Shown piece after piece: positions 1 to 8,146 of a DNA stretch of 64,000 nucleotides. Source of the DNA: Oscillospiraceae bacterium (GTDB lineage Bacteria; Bacillota_A; Clostridia; Oscillospirales; Oscillospiraceae); contig JAFQPT010000391.1 of the NCBI GenBank assembly GCA_017411665.1, positions 11,239-75,238 of the forward strand. Direction: 5' to 3'. The position numbers were made by a program, and so were the translations under genes. The notes beneath the pieces are model-generated. The model saw nothing but the letters and a program-made list of their open reading frames with translations. It searched no databases and had not been told where the DNA came from. How positions within the stretch are numbered: position 1 is the stretch's first letter; each line of letters begins with the position of its first letter.

Positions 1-109
1 AATAAATAGTAATTATAGATATATCTTGTGCCCTTGCCAACTTGTCTAATCTCTGTAATATATTCTAGAAGTAACTCGCACTATTTGAAATATTGAATAA
101 AATAGGTAT

Positions 110-515
110 CTATCCTAATTGTTTAGTTGCGTTCACAACAGACTTTATGTTCCATTTACGATAATATCAGCCGCTTCTTTCACTCGTGTTGATGTTTTCT
201 CATAACCTCAGGGTTCAATTGGTTTTTTTTAATCCATTTTTTGCCAAATCAATCTCAATATTAATCCACTTGCTATATGTAGAATAAACTCCTGCTAATA
301 TTAGAACAACAGAAGCATGTTTCATTTGCTCATGTATTGCCCATCTCAATTTATTATCTGAACCAGTGACATGAAGTGGATTATCTTTTGGAATAGAATA
401 GTCCTCGTAAGAAAAGTCACAATCATTATCCAGAAGGTTAATTAACTTCTTATACGAATCTGAGTAAGCCCAAGAATAGCTAATAAATAAATTATAAGTT
501 TCTTGGAGTGGACAT
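110..515 (-). pseudogene. Decayed TIR-like gene (MTH538/ThsB-type TIR fold)
   Basis: The minus strand encodes a recognisable MTH538/ThsB TIR-like protein of about 135 residues, now spread over several frames. An ATG at 515 begins MSTPRNL; after a frameshift the reading YNLFISYSWAYSDSYKK follows, then a stretch with EDYSIPKDNP, LRWAIHEQM and VVLILAGVYSTYSKWIN, the usual order of motifs in this family. An eighth A in a homopolymer (223-230 on the plus strand) shifts the frame before PIEP, a TGA replaces the usual Trp codon (208-210), and one lost base near 155 separates DIIV from the C-terminal WNIKSVVNATKQLG, which ends in a stop at 110-112. Three frameshifts and one nonsense codon in 400 bases make sequencing error unlikely. 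It lies 22 bases downstream of the caspase gene on the same strand, so it was probably the last gene of that operon. Family assignment is by motif recognition. Confidence 0.75.
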
Positions 516-537
516 TCCTATATCTCCAATAGATATA

Positions 538-1491
538 TTAAATTCTGTTATTTTTTACCAATTTCCAGTAATGTTTACCAAGTGCTGTTAGGACACATGA
601 TTTGCTATTTATAGCAGCATAATACATATGTATCTCATCTTTTGGAATAAGAAGATTCACTCTATTGTAACGCTGAAGAGTTGAAAAGATTTTTGTATTC
701 TTTTCAACTTTTATTTCTGAAGTAGGTTCATAAGAGGGATCCAATTGATATTCTGAATCTGGATCTGCAAAGTATTCTGTAAGCCTATATAATTCCTGAA
801 GAGTTATTGGAGGTGTATTTTTTCTCAGTGATACAAAACTATGTACATTAGTTTTAAACATTGGTCTTTGATCCCATGGACCAAGTGCCTGATCAATATA
901 TGCATACACACTTCCTGGAGTGACATCCCCAACAAGATTCATAGCACCACCATTTAATGCCTCAACTAACAATGAGGTAAACACCCCTTTCCCTCCTTTT
1001 TCCATTGAATATTCTTCAGGTTTACACGCGGTAAGGATGGTTGTTCCCTCATTTATCAATGAGAAATCAGTATTACATGCTATATTTCCAGCAGTACCAG
1101 CATGACAGCAATCAAGAATAATAATTTTATTCCTTGCTTTGGAGGTGGCTGCAATTGTCAAAATATCATGAATTGCCAACCCATTATCACCACGTTTTAC
1201 ATCAGATGTTAGAAGATATCCCCCTGTGTTTTCAACATACCCATGCCCTGAAAAATATAATAATGTTGAATCTACTGCCCCATCAAAGAGCTTTTTTATT
1301 TTATCTTTCAACTCTTCTTTGGATAATTGAGTACCAGGATTATCAGCTATATATAATTCTGTTGAAAAGTTTGGTGTGCCATCACCATTTCTGGAGAGTA
1401 CATTGTACATTGCTGAGGCATCATTTCCACACCCAAACAAACTATTGATATGTTCATAATAGTTAATACCAATGCACAACGCTTTTTTCAT
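538..1491 (-). CDS. Caspase-family (peptidase C14) protein
   Basis: A 317-residue caspase-fold cysteine protease. The N-terminus MKKALCIGINYYE is the typical first beta-strand of bacterial and archaeal caspase homologues. The catalytic dyad is visible: His83 in LLYFSGHGY and Cys129 in IIILDCCHAG. The fold runs to about residue 225 (VHSFVSLRK). A C-terminal segment of about 90 residues follows, ending MYYAAINSKSCVLTALGKHYW, probably a small adaptor domain; I do not know its role. The gene sits between a DUF4062-STAND ATPase and a TIR-like pseudogene, all on the minus strand. In defence systems such proteases act as effectors switched on by a sensor ATPase or by a TIR-made nucleotide signal; either role here is inference. 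The gap of 126 bases to the upstream gene is AT-rich and may hold its own promoter. No clear ribosome binding site precedes the ATG. Confidence 0.88.
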   Translation of the reverse strand: MKKALCIGINYYEHINSLFGCGNDASAMYNVLSRNGDGTPNFSTELYIADNPGTQLSKEELKDKIKKLFDGAVDSTLLYFSGHGYVENTGGYLLTSDVKRGDNGLAIHDILTIAATSKARNKIIILDCCHAGTAGNIACNTDFSLINEGTTILTACKPEEYSMEKGGKGVFTSLLVEALNGGAMNLVGDVTPGSVYAYIDQALGPWDQRPMFKTNVHSFVSLRKNTPPITLQELYRLTEYFADPDSEYQLDPSYEPTSEIKVEKNTKIFSTLQRYNRVNLLIPKDEIHMYYAAINSKSCVLTALGKHYWKLVKNNRI

Positions 1492-1617
1492 ATAATTAAT
1501 AATATCATCATAATAATATATCTTTAACTATTCTATGTTAATATCTCATAAGTATTGTATTAAAAATTATTTAATATATTTCTCATTTCAATCGCATCTA
1601 ATTATTTATATTGGTAA

Positions 1618-4600
1618 TTAATTTGTGATTTGAGATAGACGTTCCCTACATTCAGAAATATGTTTATCCAAGTATGTTTTATGATAACAACTAGAATTAT
1701 TAAATTCAGTTTGATTATCAAACATACAAATAGCTTCAGAATAGAACTCTTTTGCCTTTTCAAGCATAAATCTTCTGAAATAGAAATCACCCATATTAAT
1801 TAATGTATATGTGAGATTATATGCATCATATCCCTTTGGATAACATTTTTCTAAATCCCTCCTAAGATTTAATGATTCTGAATACAGGTTTTCAATAATA
1901 CTATAATCTTTTTGGAATATATCATTATAGTCATCATATAGATTTGCTAAATTAACAAATGTATCTGCAAGTTTCATATAGTGAGATGTAAGCCCAATTT
2001 CCTTAAAATTATTCCTGATATTAAGGGCACATAGATACATTTTTTCAGCATTGTCATACTCACCGCGTAATTTCGATAATCTTGCTAAGTTATAGTATGT
2101 ATTTGCTAGACTCTCCTGATAATCATAGTTGTTTTTATCTCTGGACAGAAGAATTTTCTTCGCATTTAAAGCTAGTTCATAACTTGACTGCACATCATCT
2201 AATTTACAATCTATATTAGGTTGGCTATTTTGATCAATTACTGATTGATATAATAACCCATAATTATTACAGAGCATCGAATAAAGATTAAGTTCCTCAT
2301 CCATACAATTGATTTTTGAAGTATGAGTTATAAAATAACTAATTTCATCAAAATTCAATAGAACTTTTGCTTTATCATAATTATCTTTAGAATGTACATA
2401 ATCTTCTCCCATCCAGTACAGTCTACCACAATTAATGAGATTTTTAATAATATTGATTCTATTATTATATGGATTTTTATTTAGAATAACCAATGCATTT
2501 TTATATAATCTCAATGCTTTGTCCCCCTCCCCAATTAATTCAAATATTCTTCCTCTTTTCTCCTGAATTGATGCAAAATAAATATCTGATTCAAGTTCAT
2601 TTTCACTAACAAGTGATTTTAAAAGCTTTTTTGCTTTTTCAAATTTTTTATTAGCTTGATGGAAATCATTCAATTCTAAGTGTAGATTTCCACAATGATA
2701 TAAGAGATCAATAGTATTTCTCATACTCAATGTCTTAAACCTTAATAATGTATTACAACAGTCAATTATCCTTAATAACTCACGTCGATTAGTATATTCA
2801 TCAGAGTATGTTATAACTTTCTCCACATTTATTGAAGTGTTTAAACCAAGTAATATCTCATAATATAATATCTCAATATTAGCAATTCTCTTCATTTCCC
2901 CTTCTCTTTCTGTAGACAATATTCCGTAGTAATCAAGACAAATATTATAATTAGTTTTTACTTCATCATCGTCAAACTTGAGACCATTAATATAATCTAC
3001 AATTTGATGATATGAAACACACCATGACTTTCCATCTTTATTTCTTTCAACAAAACCTTTCTCTGAAAGAGATGAAAGTAATTCATCTACATTTCCATAA
3101 ATTGTAATATTAGAACATGCTCTGCGTAAGACCTCTTGGTTGATATTAAAGAAAATATCATAATCAAATAGAGACAAGAGACGTAAAAATCTAATCTCAT
3201 CTTCTGTAAGAATCAATTTGATTATCCTTTTCCAAATCTCCTGACTTCCATCTTTAGCATAGATTTCCTTAGAATTATGCTCCAACTCACAAATCATATT
3301 TTTATAGGTTTGTTTATCTAAGAGAGAGGGTAAATTTCTAACCATCAAGTAAGAAAAGATAGGATAACCACCTGCTATTTGTTGAATTATATCGATATTA
3401 TCTTGTACCAATGTTGGATTAATACCCAATATTCGAGCAAAATATAGTAAAAGCTCCTCTACTTCTTCAATAGACGTAACTTCTTTAGAGTATGCTTGTG
3501 AATTAACCAGATTATTTTTCTTTGATGTGGCTATTATTGTTATATCTTTATTAAGTAATCTATACACAGATTTATCTGCTAAGTCTATATCGTCTATTAA
3601 TAATAAAATATTATTTTTATTACATATATTGGCAATCTGATCCATCCTATCAGCATCCGTACCCATTATATTATTATCAGATGATAATGTGTTAAGTATA
3701 TGATCTAGTGTTAACTTTTCAGACTGCCCCATCCTAATATGTCTTATCTTGTCATTCCTATATCCCGACTTTGAGATATATGCTGAATATCTTGAGAATA
3801 TAATCGCTTTATCTCCAGTTTCTAATATTCGCAATAAAGTTAATACTTCAGCAAGGGTTGTTTTACCTATACCTCCAGGACCCCATAACAGTAATGACTT
3901 TTCAGTATCAATAATCTTATAAAGTTTTTTGAGTTCTGAATGATTACCAACAAAATTTTTAAACTTAAAATTTGGATTTGTATCTGGATGTGCATATCTA
4001 TCCAAGATATCTTTCACTAAACTCTTGAATATTCGATCCACATTATCTTGGTTACATCTACCTAATGTCTCATTTCCTATCTCAACCATCAATTGTGATA
4101 GTTTTGGCATATTATTGAATGTCAGAGAAATTTCATTCTCATCAAATACTATTGAGTTTGAATTTTTCCCAACCTCAGCAACAATATCTTCCCTCTCTTG
4201 AATACTCAGTTTATCATAAGTGTATCCATACTTCCATTTAGTACAACAATCCAATTTATTATTGTTTAGAATATCATATATTTTCCACAGATTGCCAAAT
4301 AAAAATATTAAATGCGGGCAATTAATGCATCTTCCCAGCCTCAATTCACAATGAGTATATGATATTTTTCCATTACAATCATCAGTTCCTTCATGATAAT
4401 AACATCTCTCAGCAAATTTTATGTTTTCGTTACCTTCCTTCTTTTCTCTTTCATTTAGACATAATTCAGAACATGAATCTGATACATGGCATTCATCAAT
4501 CAACGACCCGTATTGTGGTGTTAATAAATAGATAATATAATCAGCATTGATTATGCCATAATCCCCATCATGAAAAATGAATTTTTGAGGTGACGTACTG

Positions 4601-4713
4601 CTCGCAAAATATTCCATTGCACGAGGAGTTACTGATTGTTGTAAACGAGTTAATATTTTTGACCGTACATAATCAAGATCTTTGAAGGTAGAAGAAAGAA
4701 AGATATCTAACAT
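1618..4713 (-). CDS. DUF4062 - STAND NTPase - TPR protein
   Basis: A 1031-residue modular protein resembling NLR-like immune sensors. Residues 1 to about 150 form a DUF4062 domain (starts MLDIFLSSTFKDLD), with a cysteine-rich stretch between 75 and 132 (Cys75, 81, 85, 104, 113, 122, 129, 132) that could bind metal. A P-loop NTPase follows: Walker A GPGGIGKTT at 278-286 and Walker B ILLLIDDID around 369-377, as in NB-ARC/STAND ATPases. The middle (about 470-600) looks like winged-helix and helical linker. From about 640 to the end there are tetratricopeptide-like helical repeats (for example YYNLARLSKLRGEYDNAEKMY), the usual ligand-sensing part. It lies directly upstream of the caspase gene, so a sensor-effector pair is likely. 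Codon use is very AT-rich compared with the housekeeping genes from 8.9 kb on, consistent with transfer. No transmembrane segment is seen. Confidence 0.85.
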   Translation of the reverse strand: MLDIFLSSTFKDLDYVRSKILTRLQQSVTPRAMEYFASSTSPQKFIFHDGDYGIINADYIIYLLTPQYGSLIDECHVSDSCSELCLNEREKKEGNENIKFAERCYYHEGTDDCNGKISYTHCELRLGRCINCPHLIFLFGNLWKIYDILNNNKLDCCTKWKYGYTYDKLSIQEREDIVAEVGKNSNSIVFDENEISLTFNNMPKLSQLMVEIGNETLGRCNQDNVDRIFKSLVKDILDRYAHPDTNPNFKFKNFVGNHSELKKLYKIIDTEKSLLLWGPGGIGKTTLAEVLTLLRILETGDKAIIFSRYSAYISKSGYRNDKIRHIRMGQSEKLTLDHILNTLSSDNNIMGTDADRMDQIANICNKNNILLLIDDIDLADKSVYRLLNKDITIIATSKKNNLVNSQAYSKEVTSIEEVEELLLYFARILGINPTLVQDNIDIIQQIAGGYPIFSYLMVRNLPSLLDKQTYKNMICELEHNSKEIYAKDGSQEIWKRIIKLILTEDEIRFLRLLSLFDYDIFFNINQEVLRRACSNITIYGNVDELLSSLSEKGFVERNKDGKSWCVSYHQIVDYINGLKFDDDEVKTNYNICLDYYGILSTEREGEMKRIANIEILYYEILLGLNTSINVEKVITYSDEYTNRRELLRIIDCCNTLLRFKTLSMRNTIDLLYHCGNLHLELNDFHQANKKFEKAKKLLKSLVSENELESDIYFASIQEKRGRIFELIGEGDKALRLYKNALVILNKNPYNNRINIIKNLINCGRLYWMGEDYVHSKDNYDKAKVLLNFDEISYFITHTSKINCMDEELNLYSMLCNNYGLLYQSVIDQNSQPNIDCKLDDVQSSYELALNAKKILLSRDKNNYDYQESLANTYYNLARLSKLRGEYDNAEKMYLCALNIRNNFKEIGLTSHYMKLADTFVNLANLYDDYNDIFQKDYSIIENLYSESLNLRRDLEKCYPKGYDAYNLTYTLINMGDFYFRRFMLEKAKEFYSEAICMFDNQTEFNNSSCYHKTYLDKHISECRERLSQITN

Positions 4714-4993
4714 AGTCTTAATTAGACTTTTTGATGATATAAATTATTTGTATAATATAGTACATAACATCTTCATATTTCTAAATCATTGAATATTCAA
4801 ATATCAATAACGAATAATAACCATGTCAATTTTTTGAATATCATAATGGTACTCCATAAAACAACTACCTTATTTAATGTTGAGACAGTGTCAGTAAATA
4901 TCAAAGACACATTTAAACAAATAATCTATTTCCAGGCATATACAAATATCTAAAATAAAAGAGAGGAGGATAGTGCAGAGAGCCACAGAAAAC

Positions 4994-5179
4994 CTACCGC
5001 ACCCTCCTGACAACCGTATCAGAATCCGCTAACCCGTGAAACAGCAGCGCACTCTTCACCGAAGCCTTAGAACACCCGAGATGCCGTGCAATCATACTCG
5101 CCGAGCCTTCCTCCTTCACCAGCACCGCCAGCTCATGGCGGTCACGCAGCGCAGGAATATTCCTCCACGAAGGAATCAT
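4994..5179 (-). CDS. Small helix-turn-helix protein
   Basis: A 61-residue protein whose residues 27-50 (SASMIARHLGCSKASVKSAL) match a helix-turn-helix of the kind found at the ends of phage HNH proteins and resolvases. Its ATG overlaps the stop of the upstream gene by four bases (ATGA), which supports translation and coupling. It is the last gene of a run of small overlapping minus-strand genes. The function is not known; DNA binding is inferred from the helix-turn-helix alone. Confidence 0.55.
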   Translation of the reverse strand: MIPSWRNIPALRDRHELAVLVKEEGSASMIARHLGCSKASVKSALLFHGLADSDTVVRRVR

Positions 5180-5667
5180 ACCACAGAGACCTCCTCAATC
5201 ACATAATCCATCAGCCGCTCCTCCTTTTCCGTCAGCCGCTCAAACACATGAGCTGGGACAACCTTCGACAACTCAGTCGAATTCATCACCTCATACTTCT
5301 GAATATCCGAAGAACCCAGAATTGCCAAAGCCTCAAGATACAGATTCCGCCTGCCGATAATCTTCTCCGCATCAGTCGCCTTCACGTGAACCAGAGAATC
5401 AAACAACTCAGGACTATACGCTGCAACCTCTGCAACCTTCACCCTCGTATAACTCCGGTACTTCCCGCACAAAGCATACCGCTCAGACGTCAGCCCTCTA
5501 TCCAGGATATCAGCTACCTGATGTTTATACTCAACTTCCACAAAGTCAAGCATCCACCGAAGTGCCTCCCTGCATTCATAAAGCCATGCCGCACGGTCAA
5601 AACCGCACTCAACAGGACACGGATACGCATCCTGGATAATATCCAGATACTCCTGAGGTGTTTTCAT
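5176..5667 (-). CDS. Hypothetical protein of the small-gene island
   Basis: A 163-residue soluble protein that I do not recognise. It is rich in charged helices (EKIIGRRNLYLEALAIL, FERLTEKEERLMDYVIEE), has three cysteines (two in YPCPVECG near the start) and no signal peptide or membrane segment. It overlaps its neighbours by four bases on each side (ATGA junctions at 5176-5179 and 5664-5667), so it is probably translated together with the HNH nuclease upstream and the small HTH protein downstream. The position suggests a mobile-element gene. Confidence 0.6.
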   Translation of the reverse strand: MKTPQEYLDIIQDAYPCPVECGFDRAAWLYECREALRWMLDFVEVEYKHQVADILDRGLTSERYALCGKYRSYTRVKVAEVAAYSPELFDSLVHVKATDAEKIIGRRNLYLEALAILGSSDIQKYEVMNSTELSKVVPAHVFERLTEKEERLMDYVIEEVSVV

Positions 5668-6272
5668 TCTTTATCCTCCTTCATGCTAAACTCTTCTTCG
5701 AGAATCCTTCGGACTACCGCCTGCTGTATTCCATACTTATTCCGGATACCGTTAATCGAAATACCCCGGCTGAAATCGGAAACAATCTTCTTCCGCGTCT
5801 CATCTGCAACATGTTGAGTAGGGATATCAGAAGTGTACGTTATGTTATGTACAATTCGTGACACGGTGGTACGCAGGCATCCGTATTCGCGGGACAGCTG
5901 CACCACACCACAGCCTTCTGCATATTTGCGCCGTATCTCTTCTGCCTGGGTAAAAGTGAGCTTCGCATTTGTCAGAAGCTGGTTTTCTGCAGCAGTTACC
6001 AACCGCAGGTTGCAGAGCCGGTTATCCTTCTTGTTTCCGTTTATGTGATCCAACTGAAATCCAAGCGGAACAGGTCCGTTTGCGGCAACCCAGATAATGT
6101 GGGATACCGGAAACCTGCTGACAGTCAGATAACCGTTGCTGTTTGTCGTTTCCTTGAGATTTCCCTTCTTCACAGTCGAATAAATCTGCCCGGTATCCAG
6201 AGACGGAATCCATTCCCCGGAGCGGATTTTATCCAGGATATACACATCCGACAGGCTACAGAGATTTGCCAT
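5664..6272 (-). CDS. HNH endonuclease with HTH repeats
   Basis: A 202-residue HNH homing-type nuclease. The N-terminal half has an NUMOD-like segment (GEWIPSLDTGQIYS) and the HNH core: LDHINGNKKDNRLCNL with Asp75-His76, Asn80, Asn84 and Asn88, followed by RLVTAAENQ, the usual end of the phage HNH_3 type. Residues 107-131 and 161-192 each look like a helix-turn-helix (LSREYGCLRTTVSRIV and IRNKYGIQQAVVRRIL), likely for DNA target recognition. It begins inside the end of the upstream small gene and overlaps the downstream gene by four bases. Such free-standing nucleases spread with phages and mobile elements and cut specific DNA sites. No frameshift or missing core residue is seen. Confidence 0.82.
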   Translation of the reverse strand: MANLCSLSDVYILDKIRSGEWIPSLDTGQIYSTVKKGNLKETTNSNGYLTVSRFPVSHIIWVAANGPVPLGFQLDHINGNKKDNRLCNLRLVTAAENQLLTNAKLTFTQAEEIRRKYAEGCGVVQLSREYGCLRTTVSRIVHNITYTSDIPTQHVADETRKKIVSDFSRGISINGIRNKYGIQQAVVRRILEEEFSMKEDKE

Positions 6273-6567
6273 TCTCTCCCCCTAAGAACCGGAGTGCTGC
6301 AAACACTCCTTCCAGGAACCAGCGGTCCGCATTCGGCGTCGGCGACGAATTGTCGCTTGCGATAATCACCGCACATTTCAACTCCTCCACATCTTTTGGA
6401 GAGTAGAAATATGATGTCACAATAAAGTCCAGCATCTGCTTCTGCTTCTCCGGACTCTGCACGAGGCTATGGTCTTTTTCCAACCGCCCGGATGCCCGCG
6501 ACGCCTGAGGAGCATGCGCCTCCGGCTTAGCTCCTGTATCCCTGTTATGGTCTTTTTCCGACCGCAT
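6256..6567 (-). CDS. Hypothetical protein, related to the next gene upstream
   Basis: A 103-residue protein of unknown function. The ATG at 6567 follows a good ribosome binding site (GAGGAGGG, about seven bases away) and lies inside the end of the upstream gene; its end overlaps the HNH gene by 17 bases. The N-terminal 35 residues are polar and probably disordered. The C-terminal part ends WFLEGVFAALRFLG, which resembles AFIEGVMSGLNARRVLD at the end of the neighbouring protein, so the two may be diverged duplicates. No catalytic motif is recognised. Confidence 0.5.
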   Translation of the reverse strand: MRSEKDHNRDTGAKPEAHAPQASRASGRLEKDHSLVQSPEKQKQMLDFIVTSYFYSPKDVEELKCAVIIASDNSSPTPNADRWFLEGVFAALRFLGGENGKSL

Positions 6568-6829
6568 CAAGAACCCTCCTCGCGTTTAATCCGCTCATCA
6601 CACCCTCGATAAAGGCGCAGTCAAGGTACGGAGTGCGCGAATGCTCACGCGCCTCCTGCAAAGCACGGGGAACAACCTCATTCATCATGAACTCCCAGCC
6701 GGAATCCCCTTCCCGGGAACCCATTGCCGCAAGCATCAGAAACTCTGCCCGAAACGGCTCATCATGATACAGCGATGCGCCCCGCTTTTCCTGCTTCTCC
6801 GGCTCGGCAGGATTCCGGTATTTTGTCAT
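6545..6829 (-). CDS. Hypothetical protein of the small-gene island
   Basis: A 94-residue soluble protein. The start at 6829 is chosen because a strong Shine-Dalgarno (GGAGGTGAT) ends five bases before this ATG; a longer open frame upstream lacks one. The C-terminal CAFIEGVMSGL motif resembles the end of the following gene product. It overlaps that gene by 23 bases. Function unknown; the setting (HNH nuclease, ribbon-helix-helix-like proteins) suggests a mobile-element gene. Confidence 0.55.
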   Translation of the reverse strand: MTKYRNPAEPEKQEKRGASLYHDEPFRAEFLMLAAMGSREGDSGWEFMMNEVVPRALQEAREHSRTPYLDCAFIEGVMSGLNARRVLDAVGKRP

Positions 6830-6985
6830 GCGACAATCACCTCCTCCTGGTGCTGAAGAGCAGAAATCCGCCTCCTGCGTTCCCGGAAGAACCATTCCTC
6901 CGCATCAATAACGCCGGCAGATTTATTCTTCTGCAATCCAAATGCCTTATGGCTGTGCCGTGTCTCCGTAATACCCGGTTCAGCC

Positions 6986-7243
6986 TCAGTGTTTCTTTTC
7001 ATAATCTGATTCCATATGATTCCAACTCGCTTTTCTCCGGTCTGTTAAACCGTGTTTGTCATAGATACGCTCCCGGAAGATCTTCTCCCCGGCATAATGC
7101 TCCATGGACCTCCGCTGAAAATCAGCAATGCTTTTGCAGCCGAGTTCCTGCATCCTGCGTTCTATGACAGCCAGTTCCTCGGAAGAAACTGTCACTGACA
7201 GTTTGTGTCCGAGTTTGCTTTTGGGTTTTAACCGCACGTTCAT
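6986..7243 (-). CDS. Putative ribbon-helix-helix / MobC-like protein
   Basis: An 85-residue basic protein. KLSVTVSSEELAVIERRMQ followed by ADFQRRSMEHYA fits a ribbon-helix-helix DNA-binding fold (beta strand, two helices), the type used by plasmid MobC-like accessory proteins and antitoxins. It overlaps the upstream gene by four bases (ATGA), so the pair is translationally coupled. No relaxase gene lies in the window. The assignment is by pattern of the strand-helix-helix motif and is moderate at best. Confidence 0.55.
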   Translation of the reverse strand: MNVRLKPKSKLGHKLSVTVSSEELAVIERRMQELGCKSIADFQRRSMEHYAGEKIFRERIYDKHGLTDRRKASWNHMESDYEKKH

Positions 7244-7431
7244 AGATCTTTCAAATCCTCATACCGCTCTTTGAGCATACGTTTCAACTCCTTCTGCAAA
7301 ACCTCACCATACGCATGCAGGCGGCTTCTCAGCGCATCTTCACCGCATTCCTGAAGGAATCTGCGCATCGAACCATAGTCACGCTCTATGTCCCCGAAAA
7401 CGCGGGAGAACAGCTCTTCCGGGTTTGTCAT
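7240..7431 (-). CDS. Small helical hypothetical protein
   Basis: A 63-residue, highly charged and probably all-helical protein (GEVLQKELKRMLKERYEDL). The ATG at 7431 is preceded by GAGAAGGA, a usable ribosome binding site, and its stop overlaps the start of the ribbon-helix-helix-like gene by four bases. The pairing of a small charged protein with an RHH-like protein recalls toxin-antitoxin or mobilisation pairs, but no family is recognised. Confidence 0.5.
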   Translation of the reverse strand: MTNPEELFSRVFGDIERDYGSMRRFLQECGEDALRSRLHAYGEVLQKELKRMLKERYEDLKDL

Positions 7432-7570
7432 ATCCTTCTCGATAAGTCCCTTGAGATACGCTCCCGGTTTTTTCCGGTTCTTCAGGTGGGTGTAGAGGTG
7501 TTGTTCGTTTCGTTTAAAGTGCAGCTTGAACTCGCTCGCTTTTTGCGGCGAATTCGCTGTTCTTTGATTG

Positions 7571-7589
7571 TTGGTGATGCTATCACCAA
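7571..7589. repeat. Perfect 19-bp inverted repeat
   Basis: TTGGTGAT and its exact complement ATCACCAA are separated by GCT. It lies 140 bases upstream of the small minus-strand gene at 7431. It could be an operator for one of the island's DNA-binding proteins or a small hairpin; there is no T-tract to favour a terminator. Confidence 0.5.
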
Positions 7590-7621
7590 TGAAAAATGCG
7601 GGTTAGGATTATTTAATGCTG

Positions 7622-7802
7622 TGTCAGGCAATTTTGCAAAATGTCTGACATTTTCGCCTGTTTTCCTGGAAATACCGTTATTTGAGCAGATTTTGTCAGA
7701 CATCCAGTCACGGATTTTTCCGGCTTTCAGAGATGGAGATTGCTTTAATCTGAAGAATACCCGTGCCGCAGGATTCTTTTTCCTGTCTGACATTGTCAGA
7801 CA
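7622..7802. repeat. Cluster of TGTCAGACA half-sites (iteron/operator-like)
   Basis: The 9-mer TGTCAGACA or its complement TGTCTGACA occurs at 7642, 7694, 7784 and 7794, with an 8/9 match (TGTCAGGCA) at 7622. The last two form an inverted pair with a single-base spacer; the first two form an inverted pair with an 11-base spacer. The cluster fills the 406-base gap between 7432 and 7837, which otherwise has no convincing gene. Such clusters serve as operators or plasmid iterons; which one applies here is unknown. Confidence 0.6.
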
Positions 7803-7837
7803 TTTTGGGGCATACGGATTCTTCCTCCATGCGGGTT

Positions 7838-8146
7838 CTATGGGAAGAGTTTCATTGCGACGTGAAGAGCTGAGATAGCACTCTCTATCACTTCTTTATG
7901 CTCTTCAATCCATTCCCTGCAATAGGCAATGTCCGTTCTGAGTTCCTGCAGTTCCGTATCAGTGAGACGGGGTGATTCCGGAAAACAACTGCTGTATCTG
8001 AGGTACTCACTCATCGTTCTGAATCCATAATCACGGGTGTTCTTCTGGATAAGATTCTGTTCCTCTTCAGTAATGCGGAGAGTTATTCGGATGAGCTTTT
8101 TCTGCGGCTGTTTTTCCGTCTTGTAAGTTCGACGTTTCTCAGTCAT
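7838..8146 (-). CDS. MobC-like ribbon-helix-helix protein
   Basis: A 102-residue protein if the ATG at 8146 (MTEKRRTYKTEKQPQ) is used; the open frame extends 33 codons further without a likely start. KLIRITLRITEEEQNLIQKN then FRTMSEYLRYS is the strand-helix-helix pattern of plasmid mobilisation protein MobC and related ribbon-helix-helix proteins, followed by a helical tail (REWIEEHKEVIESAISAL) typical of the same family. It is the first gene of the minus-strand island, facing the AT-rich repeat region upstream. MobC-type proteins bind the origin of transfer next to a relaxase; no relaxase is present here, so it may be a relic or a regulator. Confidence 0.62.
   Translation of the reverse strand: MTEKRRTYKTEKQPQKKLIRITLRITEEEQNLIQKNTRDYGFRTMSEYLRYSSCFPESPRLTDTELQELRTDIAYCREWIEEHKEVIESAISALHVAMKLFP

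Noticed and set aside
1..109. Possible further gene left of the TIR remnant
   Set aside because: Only AT-rich sequence with no motif or open frame that can be supported; the window edge cuts it off.
7482..7793. 103-codon minus-strand open frame between two island genes
   Set aside because: Its composition is not protein-like (ends SSSCTLNETNNTSTPT), it has no ribosome binding site, and it is made partly of the TGTCAGACA repeat cluster.
7315..7878. 187-codon plus-strand open frame
   Set aside because: It runs antisense through two small genes and the repeat cluster, without a ribosome binding site or recognisable motif.
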